From Streptomyces sp. AC512_CC834 (GTDB lineage Bacteria > Actinomycetota > Actinomycetes > Streptomycetales > Streptomycetaceae): 38,402 nt of DNA. Location: the NCBI RefSeq assembly GCF_019049325.1, contig NZ_JAGMUO010000026.1, positions 1 to 38,402 on the forward strand, given 5' to 3'. How positions within the stretch are numbered: the stretch's first letter is position 1; each line of letters begins with the position of its first letter. Positions 8,986 to 16,331 of the stretch are shown here, piece by piece. The notes below the pieces were generated by a model that was not told the origin of the DNA, ran no database searches, and worked only from the letters and a program-made list of their open reading frames with translations. A program made the position numbers and the translations under genes.

Positions 8986-9626
8986 CCAGCCTCTCCCGCC
9001 TCATCCTCGACCCCCGCCATCCCGCGGTCAGAGCAGACCTCGCCGACGTCGACAGCCTTCACAAAACCCTGATGCGCCTGATCCCCGACCACATCGGCCC
9101 CACCCCCCGAGCCAGGGCCGGCCTCCTGTTCCGCACCGAACCCGGACCCGACCCCGTCCTCCTCGTCCAGACCGCCAACCCGCCCGACCTCACCGCCCTG
9201 CCCACCCACTACGGCACCGGCCGCACCCTCGACCTCACCCCTCTGCTGAACTCCCTCACGCCCGGCCGCACGGTCCGCTACCGCATCACCGCCGCACCCA
9301 CCGTCGCCCGCTCCGCAGGCAACCCCACCCCCCACCCCATCACCGGAAAGCGCCGCGGCAAGATCACCCACCTCACCGGCGACGACGCCCTCGCCTGGTG
9401 GCAGCGCCGCGCCACCGCCGCAGGACTCGAACCCGTCACCATCACCTCCCTCCCACGCCCCTTCCCCCGCACCCGCGTGACGCGCTCGGCCCCCTACTTC
9501 ACCCTCACCCAGTTCGACGGCCTCGCCCGCATCACCGACACCACCCCCCTCACCGACGCACTGAAACACGGCATCGGCCGGGCCAAAAGCTACGGAGCCG
9601 GCCTCCTCTCCCTCGCTCCCGCCTGA
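8982..9626 (+). CDS. cas6e: crRNA endoribonuclease Cas6e/Cse3
   Basis: This 214-aa protein is the Cas6e endonuclease that cuts pre-crRNA at the repeat hairpin and stays on the 3' end. The DVDSLHKTLMRLIPD segment carries the expected catalytic histidine region of Cas6e (family pattern 'D.y.lHr.l..lfp'). The C-terminus KHGIGRAKSYGAGLLSLAPA has the glycine-rich RAMP signature GIGRAKxxGxGLL. It is the natural processor of the CCCGC/GCGGG hairpin repeats upstream. ATG 8982 overlaps the cas5e stop (ATGA). Only 24 bases separate its stop from the transposase start, so effector and transposition genes are probably on one transcript. Confidence 0.95.
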   Translation: MTSLSRLILDPRHPAVRADLADVDSLHKTLMRLIPDHIGPTPRARAGLLFRTEPGPDPVLLVQTANPPDLTALPTHYGTGRTLDLTPLLNSLTPGRTVRYRITAAPTVARSAGNPTPHPITGKRRGKITHLTGDDALAWWQRRATAAGLEPVTITSLPRPFPRTRVTRSAPYFTLTQFDGLARITDTTPLTDALKHGIGRAKSYGAGLLSLAPA

Positions 9627-9650
9627 CCCCCCGACCAGAAAGCACACTCC

Positions 9651-11210
9651 GTGCCCCACCCGCCCGACCACGATGCCCTGCGCGCGGCCGCCATCCACCG
9701 CCTCTACACCCTCGAGCAGTCGGAGCGACTCACCCGCGCCCGGATCGCAGGCGTCGCCGACGCTTTCGGCGTCGATCCCCGCACCGTCGACCGCTGGCTC
9801 GCCAACGCCCGAACCAACAACGGCACCTACCAACCCCCCAGCCGCACCAGCTTCACCCTCACCGAGCACATGCTCGACGCCGTGGCCCGCTGGCGCGGCA
9901 ACGCCACCGCCGCCTGGAAGGAACTACGCGCCGAAGACCACCCCGTCCCGTCCCTAGCCACCTTCCACCGCGCCACCAACAGAGCCCTCACCCCCGGCAT
10001 GCGAGCCGGCCTCCGCGCCGGCGAGAACGCCCGTCGACGCTTCGACGTGGCCGGTCAACGCGAACGCCACCACCGCAACCACGCCTGGGAAACCGACCAC
10101 GTCGAAGCCAGCGTCAAAGTCCGCGTCGAAGGCCACATCCGCAAACCCTGGATCACCTTCTTCGTCGACTGCGCCACCTCAGCCATCTGCGGCCTCGCCA
10201 TCAGCCCACAACGCCCCAGCCGCGAAGGCGTCCTCGTCGCCATCCGCGACGCCATCCTCATCGACGAACACCACGGCCCGTTCGGCGGCATCCCCACCTA
10301 CCTACGCGTCGACGGCGGCAAAGAATTCCTGTGCGCCACGGTCACCGAAGCCCTCGGCGTCCTGGGAACCGAAATCATCGCCCTGCCCCCCTTCACCCCC
10401 GAAGGCAAAGGCAACGTCGAAGCCGTCAACGGAGCCATCAAGAAGACCCTGTTCGCCGGCATGCCCGGCTACACCCACGCCCCCACCCTCCGCGGCGGCA
10501 AACCCGTCGACCCCGACCAGCCCCTGCTCCACTTCGAAGCGTTCGTCGACCACGTCCTCACCTGGGTCCACCACTGGAACCACGAGAACACCCCCAAAAG
10601 CCTGGACGGCCAAACCCCCCGCCAAGCCTGGGACGCCGACCCCACACTCATCGACACCATCAGGGCCGAAGACCTCCACACCTACACCCTCGAACGCCAC
10701 GGCAAACCCCTGACCATCAACAACAGCGGCGTCCGCTGGCGCAACCGCAACTACATCGCCGACTGGATGCACGGCCGCGTCGGCGAAAAAGTCCACCTGC
10801 GCTACCTCCCGCACCACGACCACCGCGTCGAGCTCTACGACCCCCACACCGGCCGCCACCTCGGCCCCGCCGTCATGACCGCACAAGCCACCCGGGAACA
10901 GACCCTCAGCCTCAAACAAGCCCGGCGCCGCGAAGCCGACCGCCTGCGCGCCCAACTGAAGAAGGCCGAGAAGAACCGCAACGAACGCTACGCAGCCGCA
11001 ACCCGTCCCGCACCACCCGTACCCCTGGACGCGATGCCCGAAGAAGAGGCCCTCGAGCACCTGCGCACCCTGGACGGCTTCACCCCGGCCGCAGAAGCAC
11101 TGCCCGACCTCATCAAGCTGCCCGAACCCGACGCCGCACTGACCAGGCCCCTCGACCCCCGCACCACACCGCCACCCACCCAGCCCGCACCACCCGAGGA
11201 CCAGCCGTGA
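9651..11210 (+). CDS. TnsB/TniA/MuA-like DDE transposase in the cas operon
   Basis: A 519-aa DDE transposase. An N-terminal helix-turn-helix (TRARIAGVADAFGVDPRTVDRWL) is followed by a retroviral-integrase-type catalytic core with Asp149 (WETDHVEAS), Asp221 (LRVDGGKEF) and Glu257 (GKGNVEAVNGAIKK), giving D-71-D-35-E, an intact triad with classic spacing. Downstream, NHENTPKSLDGQTPRQAW and a beta-barrel segment with ADWMHGRVGEKVHLRYLP match the Mu transposase C-terminal domain. The tail is charged and Pro-rich, with ARRREADRLRAQLKKAEK likely a coiled coil that could contact the ATPase. Such enzymes bind transposon ends and join 3' ends to target DNA. It occupies the usual cas1 position. GTG 9651 starts 24 bases after cas6e, and the stop overlaps the ATPase start as GTGA. 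Assignment to TnsB, TniA or MuA is not resolved. Confidence 0.9.
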   Translation: MPHPPDHDALRAAAIHRLYTLEQSERLTRARIAGVADAFGVDPRTVDRWLANARTNNGTYQPPSRTSFTLTEHMLDAVARWRGNATAAWKELRAEDHPVPSLATFHRATNRALTPGMRAGLRAGENARRRFDVAGQRERHHRNHAWETDHVEASVKVRVEGHIRKPWITFFVDCATSAICGLAISPQRPSREGVLVAIRDAILIDEHHGPFGGIPTYLRVDGGKEFLCATVTEALGVLGTEIIALPPFTPEGKGNVEAVNGAIKKTLFAGMPGYTHAPTLRGGKPVDPDQPLLHFEAFVDHVLTWVHHWNHENTPKSLDGQTPRQAWDADPTLIDTIRAEDLHTYTLERHGKPLTINNSGVRWRNRNYIADWMHGRVGEKVHLRYLPHHDHRVELYDPHTGRHLGPAVMTAQATREQTLSLKQARRREADRLRAQLKKAEKNRNERYAAATRPAPPVPLDAMPEEEALEHLRTLDGFTPAAEALPDLIKLPEPDAALTRPLDPRTTPPPTQPAPPEDQP

Positions 11211-12016
11211 GCGCCCCCGCCACCTCGCCCCGCCCCAGCCAGCTCCCCCCACCCAGCCAGGACCACTACCTGGGCCTCACCGGAGCCAACGCCATGGCCA
11301 CCAAAGCCGTAGCCGAAACCGAAACCCGCATCCTCAAAGCCATCAAGCACAACGCCCTGGTCTGCATCCACGGACACGTCGGCCTCGGCAAAACCTTCGC
11401 CGTCCACACCGTCCTACGCCGCCACGCCCCCGAAACCACCGTACGGCTGCGCTACAACAACGGCGCCAACATGAACGAAATCCGCACCCAGCTCTGGCGC
11501 CGCCTCGACCTGCCCGGACCACCCCCGCAGTCCGTCGGACCCTGCGACCAGCAGATCCACGACGCACTCGAAGCAGAGCCACGCGTCTTGCTCATCGACG
11601 AAGTACAAGGCCTCGGAACCAAGGCACTGGAGTACTTCCGCACCCTGTGGGGCGACGACGCACGCCGCGCCCCCATCATCCTCGTCGGCAGCGGCAACGC
11701 CCGGCAGAAGATCCTCAACAACCCCGCCCTGCACTCCCGCATCCTCGACTGGTATCAGTTCAGCCCCCTCACCCCCACCGAAGTCCGGTCCGTCATGCCC
11801 GCCTACCAGCGCATCTGGGCCGACGCGCAGCCCGAACTGATCCTGTACACCGACGACATGGCAGGCCACGGATCCTTCAGGAACTGGGCGCGCATCACCC
11901 TCCTCCTCCGCGACGCCCTCGAAGAGAACCCTGGCCTCACCCTGAACAAGGACCTCATCCGCTGGGTACTCAGCCGCATCGACCCCACCACCCGCCACAC
12001 TCCGCAGCGCGGGTGA
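11207..12016 (+). CDS. TnsC/TniB/MuB-like AAA+ transposition ATPase
   Basis: A 269-aa AAA+ ATPase with Walker A GHVGLGKT (residues 56-63), Walker B VLLIDEVQ (Asp131-Glu132), a sensor-like ILVGSGNA and the conserved NPALHSRILDWYQFSPLT stretch seen in IstB/TniB/MuB/TnsC proteins. These ATPases select target DNA and activate the transposase. At 269 aa it is nearer IstB/TniB/MuB than Tn7 TnsC, and it lacks long extensions. The start GTG 11207 overlaps the transposase stop by four bases, so the pair is translationally coupled. No tniQ follows; the next gene is an unrelated convergent phosphotransferase. If crRNA-guided targeting occurs, the link to Cascade would have to be direct or through an unlinked factor (inference). 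Confidence 0.9.
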   Translation: MSAPATSPRPSQLPPPSQDHYLGLTGANAMATKAVAETETRILKAIKHNALVCIHGHVGLGKTFAVHTVLRRHAPETTVRLRYNNGANMNEIRTQLWRRLDLPGPPPQSVGPCDQQIHDALEAEPRVLLIDEVQGLGTKALEYFRTLWGDDARRAPIILVGSGNARQKILNNPALHSRILDWYQFSPLTPTEVRSVMPAYQRIWADAQPELILYTDDMAGHGSFRNWARITLLLRDALEENPGLTLNKDLIRWVLSRIDPTTRHTPQRG

Positions 12017-12105
12017 CCGCACCGGCTCTCGGCCGCCACTGGCCCTCGTAACGCCCGAGCGGCAGTCCGCACCCGAGCGCGGTTCATCTATGCCGATCCG
12101 AGAAC

Positions 12106-12138
12106 CGGCACACAGCTACGGGAAGCACATGTGTGCCG
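12106..12138. repeat. Inverted repeat downstream of the transposition ATPase
   Basis: CGGCACACA (12106-12114) and TGTGTGCCG (12130-12138) form a perfect 9-bp inverted repeat with a 15-nt spacer, 90 bases past the ATPase stop and before the convergent phosphotransferase gene. It could be a transcription terminator without a U-tract or a protein-binding site. The outward TGTG/CACA sequence recalls Tn7/Mu-type ends, but no partner copy at a left end can be seen in this window. Confidence 0.5.
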
Positions 12139-12254
12139 CACCAAAGGGCCTCGGCTGTGATGAGGCTCTTCGAAATTCCCCAGGGTCTGCTCGACTCCTC
12201 ACTTGCTTGAGCAGTAAACGATGAGGTCGGGGCGCCGCCCCGGCCCGCCCTGGC

Positions 12255-13226
12255 TCAGCCCAGCGCGTCCATCAGGGAGGTGACATAGGCATCCAGCCGC
12301 TCCTCCACAGCTCGTGTCGTCAGCTCGGTCCGTCCTGCCTCCCGCCACGGCTGTGCCACCCACTGCACTTCCTCCGAGAGCGCCAGTGGCGCCCGCACCT
12401 GCCAGTACAGCCGCTCGTCCGAGGCCGCGGCCAGTATCCCGCCGGCCTCCTGGTATGCCTCGGTGAAGCGCAGGCCCCACTCTGGGCCGTGCAGCAGCGC
12501 GAGATTGGTGGAGCAGTGCGCCACGTCGAGGTCCGCCGGGCCCCAGGAGGCCGCCGCCCAGTCGACGACGCCGGTGATCCGGGCACCGACGGCACCGGCC
12601 GGGTCCCCGGGCGGCAGGTCGAACAGCACGTTGCCGGGCTGGAAGTCCCGGTGCAGGAACCGCCCTTTGTAGCGCGGCGCGGGCTTGCGGATCAGGTCGA
12701 TGGCGGCGGCCCAGGCCGCGGCCTCGGCGCCCTCGGGGGTCACGACCGTGTCGGCGGTCGTCAGCGGCACGTACTCCCGTGGCCGGACGGCTGGCCGCAC
12801 CGCGTGGACCGTCACGAGTTGATGGGCCAGCAGGGGCAGGCGCGTCTCCAGCCCCTCGTCGTCGTGGACCGTCCGGCCCGGCAGGTGGGTCATGAGGAGC
12901 GAGGGGTACTCACAGTGCGCGGCGGTTGGATCGACGGCGACGAGTCCGGGAGCCGAGAAGCCGGTGCAGGTGAGCGCGGTCAGGGCGTCGGCCTCCCTGT
13001 GCAGGAGGTCCTCGGCCGGCCCCTGCCGGGTCGGGGCGACGAAGGAGCGCAGCACCAGGTGCCGGGTGCCTCCGTCCCGCCTGCCGATGGTCAGCCTCCT
13101 CATTTCGGCGGTGGCGCCGCCGTGCAGCACCTCGGCTCCGACAATCCGCTCGCAGGCCTCCAGGTGCCGGCGCACCCAGGCCAGTGCCAACGGTCTGATG
13201 GGCGCCGCCTCATCATGATTGGTCAC
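12255..13226 (-). CDS. APH-family phosphotransferase
   Basis: A 323-aa member of the aminoglycoside phosphotransferase/choline kinase fold. The catalytic loop FLHRDFQPGNVLF (Brenner-type HxDxxxxN) and the metal-binding GVVDWAAASWGP segment (DFG equivalent) are intact, followed by DLDVAHCSTNLALL. Such kinases phosphorylate small hydroxylated substrates, including some antibiotics, but the substrate cannot be read from sequence. It converges on the transposition ATPase gene, with a 238-bp gap between them, and belongs to neither the CRISPR operon nor the IS. A role in antibiotic resistance is possible but unproven. Confidence 0.85.
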   Translation of the reverse strand: MTNHDEAAPIRPLALAWVRRHLEACERIVGAEVLHGGATAEMRRLTIGRRDGGTRHLVLRSFVAPTRQGPAEDLLHREADALTALTCTGFSAPGLVAVDPTAAHCEYPSLLMTHLPGRTVHDDEGLETRLPLLAHQLVTVHAVRPAVRPREYVPLTTADTVVTPEGAEAAAWAAAIDLIRKPAPRYKGRFLHRDFQPGNVLFDLPPGDPAGAVGARITGVVDWAAASWGPADLDVAHCSTNLALLHGPEWGLRFTEAYQEAGGILAAASDERLYWQVRAPLALSEEVQWVAQPWREAGRTELTTRAVEERLDAYVTSLMDALG

Positions 13227-13771
13227 CGTGCCACCTCATCATCCGGACGACGGCACGCGCGAACGCTTTGCGGGCCTGTCCGCGAGTCAGCGTGCAGGTG
13301 GTGGGTGGGGAAGTTGGGCGAGCAGGTCTGTCCACACCCGTAGCGAGGGGTGGGGAATATCAAAGAGTCCCCTCAGCTGTGGCCAGACGAGGCCAGGTGC
13401 GCTGGGCACATGCGGTTGAGCTCGTCGTAGTTTCGGGGTGCGCAGTAGGGCCCGGGCCCTCAGTTCGGCCGGTACGCGCCGCGCCCTGCCGGCATTCTGG
13501 TGCGAGGCTGTTGGTGTTGTCTGGGAGGGGGCGCGGGCGGTGGGACGGTGCGGGGCAGCGTTTCCTCCTGTGGTGCTCAGGCAGCCGTCGGCTGGGGCAG
13601 CGGTGTTCTGTTGGAGTGGATGAGACTGGTTCGCTCCCGGAGGCGGTATGGCGTGCCTAGGCGCGCTGGGCATGAGTACGAGTATTTGCGGCTTCAACAG
13701 GGTCGGGGGGGGGAGCTGTCGGCGTATGACCGGCCGCTGCCGCGCAGGCGGGTGGCGATCGGGATGTTGTT
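13227..13771. other. Gene-poor stretch between the phosphotransferase gene and the IS
   Basis: About 545 bases with several overlapping open frames on both strands but no recognisable protein, no good ribosome site and no conserved motif. A run of nine G lies around 13707-13715. Joining the two IS flanks does not produce an obvious gene, so the region is best treated as degenerate or non-coding DNA at an insertion hotspot. Confidence 0.45.
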
Positions 13772-13847
13772 CTTAGTGGGCGGTTCGTAAGGTGATGTCC
13801 GTTTCTGGCTGAGGTTGGAGCAAGGTCGCTGGTGGCGGGTCGGTCGG

Positions 13848-14246
13848 CTATTGCTTCCTGGCGAAGTTGCCGGTGTCGGCCTCGGTGAGGATGCCGAGTT
13901 TGACCAGGCGCTTCAGCTTGGCACGGGTGCCTTCCACGTTCTTCGGCAGCAGTTCGTGGCCGAGGGCTTCGCAGACGTCCTTGGCTCGTAGCGGTCCGGT
14001 CGCATGGTTGAAGGTGGCGAGGATGCGGGGGTAGTCCGGGTGCTCGGGCAGGTCCGGCGCGACGGCAGGGAGCCGGTCGGCGAGGCCGGTGACGGTCTTG
14101 CGGGTGATCGCGAGGTGCTCCAGGTGCGTCTCGGCCTCCCGTAACCGGGTCTGCAGGTCGTCGATCTGTGCGCGGAGGTCGCCTGCCAGGGCCCGGGCGG
14201 CGTCTTCCTGGAGGCCCAGGGCGTCGAGCAGGGGCTGGATATTCAC
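13848..14246 (-). CDS. IS-encoded accessory protein with coiled coil and winged-helix-like region
   Basis: A 132-aa protein encoded inside the insertion sequence after the transposase. GTG 14246 overlaps the transposase stop (GTGA), so it is probably translated by coupling. Residues about 15-50 (ARALAGDLRAQIDDLQTRL and following) form a predicted coiled coil. The C-terminal half (GPLRAKDVCEALGHELL, then GTRAKLKRLVKLGILT) resembles a winged helix as in replication or transposition accessory factors. A longer reading from further upstream is possible but runs inside the transposase gene. Its role is unknown; regulation of the transposase or DNA binding is a guess. Confidence 0.75.
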   Translation of the reverse strand: MNIQPLLDALGLQEDAARALAGDLRAQIDDLQTRLREAETHLEHLAITRKTVTGLADRLPAVAPDLPEHPDYPRILATFNHATGPLRAKDVCEALGHELLPKNVEGTRAKLKRLVKLGILTEADTGNFARKQ

Positions 14247-15088
14247 GCTGCCGCCTGCGGCTCGCGCCAGGTGGGGGCGTTCGTGCCGGTGAGGCGCCGG
14301 GTCATGACGTGGGTCATCGCCCAGTAGACGCGGGAAGCCGAGGAGGAGGGGCGGTACTCGTAGTCGCGGACCAGGCGCCGGTGCAGTATCAGGATCCCGT
14401 AGGTCTGCTCGACCCTCCACCGCTTCGGCTGCGGCACGAACCCCTTGACCTGCGGGTTTCGTTCGACGATCTCGACGTCGATGCCCAGGCCGGCGCCGTG
14501 CGCGACGACCTGGTTCTTGAAGCCCTGGTCGACCAGGGCTTTGCGGACGGTGCCGCCGGCGTGCTCGGCGACCTGGTCCAGCAGGACGATGCCCGCGGCG
14601 TTGTCGTGGGTGTTCGCGGCGAGGACGGTGACCGCGATGACCAGGCCGAGGACGTCCACGGCCAGTCCGCGCTTGCGGCCGGGCACCCGCTTGGCCGGAT
14701 CGTGGCCGGTCGTGGAGGCGGGGACCCCGGCGGCCACGTGGACACTCTGGGTGTCCAGGACCACCAGGGTCGGGTCCTCTAATCGGCGGGCCCGCTCACG
14801 GACCTGGCAGCGCAGGAGTTCATGGATGACCTGGTCGGTCCCGTCGTCCCGCCAGGCGGCGAAGTAGTAGTAGGTCGCGCTCTTCTGCGGCAGGTCGTGC
14901 GGAAGATAAGCCCACTGACAGCCGGTCCGCCCCTGGTAGAGGATCGAGTTGACGATCTCCCGCATGTCGTAGGCGCCCTGGTGGCCGCTGACCGAGCGGT
15001 GTCGGTTCTTCCACGCGGTGATCACCGGCTCGATCAACGACCACTGCTCGTCCGATAAGTCACTCGGGTACGGCTTGCGTTCACTCAC
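14243..15088 (-). CDS. IS5-family DDE transposase
   Basis: A 281-aa transposase. The N-terminal domain YPSDLSDEQWSLIEPVI with GAYDMREIVNSILY and GCQWAYLPHDLP is the typical IS5-family (DUF4096-type) DNA-binding region. Catalytic residues are in LVVLDTQSVH (first Asp), RKALVDQGFKN (second Asp) and RWRVEQTYGILILHRRL (Glu), ending in the usual RRLVRDYEYRP block. No frameshift or stop interrupts it, so it should be active. The start GTG 15088 lies about 100 bases inside the right end of the element. It is coupled by a GTGA overlap to the accessory gene. Confidence 0.95.
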   Translation of the reverse strand: MSERKPYPSDLSDEQWSLIEPVITAWKNRHRSVSGHQGAYDMREIVNSILYQGRTGCQWAYLPHDLPQKSATYYYFAAWRDDGTDQVIHELLRCQVRERARRLEDPTLVVLDTQSVHVAAGVPASTTGHDPAKRVPGRKRGLAVDVLGLVIAVTVLAANTHDNAAGIVLLDQVAEHAGGTVRKALVDQGFKNQVVAHGAGLGIDVEIVERNPQVKGFVPQPKRWRVEQTYGILILHRRLVRDYEYRPSSSASRVYWAMTHVMTRRLTGTNAPTWREPQAAA

Positions 15089-15233
15089 CCGGTCACATCA
15101 CCAGATGACCAACCGCGGACCGGCGGATTCCGCCCCGCAGCCACACCATCAGGCGACAGCAGAACCACTCAAAGACTCACGAACCGCCCACTTAGACGGC
15201 CAGGACCGGTGATGCTGGTCGCCTCGGTTGTAA

Positions 15234-15302
15234 GGAACCGTGGAGCGGGGCGAGTCGCCCCGGGGCGGTGCCGTGCGCGAGATCAAGGAGGAAATCGGGC
15301 GG
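15234..15302 (+). pseudogene. Nudix hydrolase remnant
   Basis: In one frame this stretch encodes GTVERGESPRGGAV followed by REIKEEIG, an exact Nudix box (G-x5-E-x7-R-E-U-x-E-E-x-G), the metal-binding catalytic helix of Nudix hydrolases. A TAA lies at 15231 just before it, and the downstream frame does not resemble a Nudix C-terminus, so both ends of the gene are lost. It lies 38 bp beyond the right flank of the IS, so it may have been broken by that insertion or by earlier decay. Confidence 0.65.
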
Positions 15303-15481
15303 GCATCCGCCACGCCCTCGCCCGCGGCGGCTTCAACTCGGCGGTCATCTGGAGCGCCGTCTGACCGGATCGGCCGCCGGAACGACATCCCCGGGTTTCT
15401 GCGGCCTCAGTCAAACAGACAGAACGCCAGGCCGAGGTCGGGCAGGGGCTGGAGGATCGCAGGAACATTCCTGGAGTGGTC

Positions 15482-16093
15482 TCATGGGCGCCCGGACATC
15501 TCCTGCTCGGCTCCACAGAGTCCTAGTGAGCCGAGTACGAGCTGCCAGACCTCGTCCCCTGCGTCCTGCTGCCGGCCGTCAGAGCCCTGTTCCGACACGA
15601 AGGTCAAGCCGTATACGACCGTCAGGAGCAGATGGGCAACGATGTGCGGTGATTGGACAGCCAACGGCGACGATTGGGGGGCTTCTTGGCGCGCCCGGTC
15701 CGCCGCCGCTGTGATCCTGTGGCGGATGCGGGCGAGCACTTCGGGAGCGCCTCCCGTGGTCCGGGTACAGTCGGCGGCCAGCCGGACCGTGGCGCGGAAG
15801 CGGGTGTCGCTTTTCATCTGGCGGCGGACGGCCAGCACAAGTTCTTTCAGGGACACCTCGTCCGCGGCACCCGATCGGTCCAGCGAGGCCCAGGTCCGAG
15901 CCGACTCACTGACAAGTGCGTCGGCGAGTGCCCTTTTCGAGGCGAAGTGGCCGTACAGGGCGCCTTTGGTCATACCTGTGCGGGTGGCGACGATCGCGAG
16001 GTTGGTTGCGGCGTAGCCATGCAGGGCGAACTCTTCGGCAGCGGCGTTCAATATCTGGTCTCGGGTCCGGATGGCTCTCGCTTGTTTGATCAA
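15482..16093 (-). CDS. TetR-family regulator, GBL-receptor-like
   Basis: A 203-aa TetR regulator. The N-terminus IKQARAIRTRDQILNAAAEE, then TNLAIVATRTGMTKGALYGHF and ASKRALADAL, is the TetR helix-turn-helix and resembles ArpA-type gamma-butyrolactone receptors (KQARAxxTR, VTKGALYFHF, SKExLA). The C-terminal ligand domain is less typical, so it may be a pseudo-receptor binding another ligand. TTG 16093 is preferred as start: GAGGGG lies nine bases upstream and the conserved KQARA follows at once. The in-frame ATG at 16138 falls inside a 24-bp palindrome that is better read as an operator. The gene lies downstream of a HAD phosphatase gene and likely represses itself and neighbours. Confidence 0.85.
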   Translation of the reverse strand: MIKQARAIRTRDQILNAAAEEFALHGYAATNLAIVATRTGMTKGALYGHFASKRALADALVSESARTWASLDRSGAADEVSLKELVLAVRRQMKSDTRFRATVRLAADCTRTTGGAPEVLARIRHRITAAADRARQEAPQSSPLAVQSPHIVAHLLLTVVYGLTFVSEQGSDGRQQDAGDEVWQLVLGSLGLCGAEQEMSGRP

Positions 16094-16131
16094 TGTCGAG
16101 TTCCCCTCGGTGATGCACGCGGCACCTCTGA

Positions 16132-16155
16132 GTAACATGCCTCAGAGAATGTTAC
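16132..16155. promoter_or_regulatory. 24-bp palindromic operator upstream of the TetR gene
   Basis: GTAACAT (16132-16138) and ATGTTAC (16149-16155) are perfect inverted repeats separated by 10 bases, ending 39 bases before the proposed TTG start. Size and layout fit an ARE-like or TetR operator, suggesting autoregulation. The sequence differs from the operator upstream of afsA at 33796-33819, so the two TetR proteins probably have separate targets. Confidence 0.65.
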
Positions 16156-16331
16156 CTGGTGGGGTCTTGGGCGAACCACCCCCTGGCCGCAGTGCCGGCA
16201 CCGTCCCGTGCGGAGGCGGGCAGGGGCCGCGGGCCCTGCTGCACTGTGGGTGCACTTTCGAAATCCCCGGGAGGTGAGGAACTCCTTGTCCGCCCCGGCT
16301 GCGCACGCTCAAGAGTTGGGAGAGCCCTGCC

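Larger units (their letters stand above)
13777..15190 (-). mobile_element. Intact IS5-family insertion sequence (1414 bp)
   Basis: The left end TGGGCGGTTCGTAAG (13777-13791) and right end CTCACGAACCGCCCA (15176-15190) are inverted repeats matching at 14 of 15 positions. Both ends are flanked by the direct repeat CTTAG (13772-13776 and 15191-15195); the target duplication may be the core TTA or all five bases, since the end bases are ambiguous. The element contains a full-length DDE transposase and a coupled downstream gene, both on the minus strand. Intact ends, genes and flanks suggest recent insertion. Confidence 0.9.

Noticed and set aside
12106..12138. Calling the inverted repeat a transposon end
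   Set aside because: Without a matching left end or repeated binding sites this is only a candidate, so it is listed as a repeat.
13268..13790. Plus-strand open frames between the phosphotransferase gene and the IS
   Set aside because: Arg/Gly-rich translations typical of random frames in high-G+C DNA; joining across the IS gives a quick stop and no known protein.
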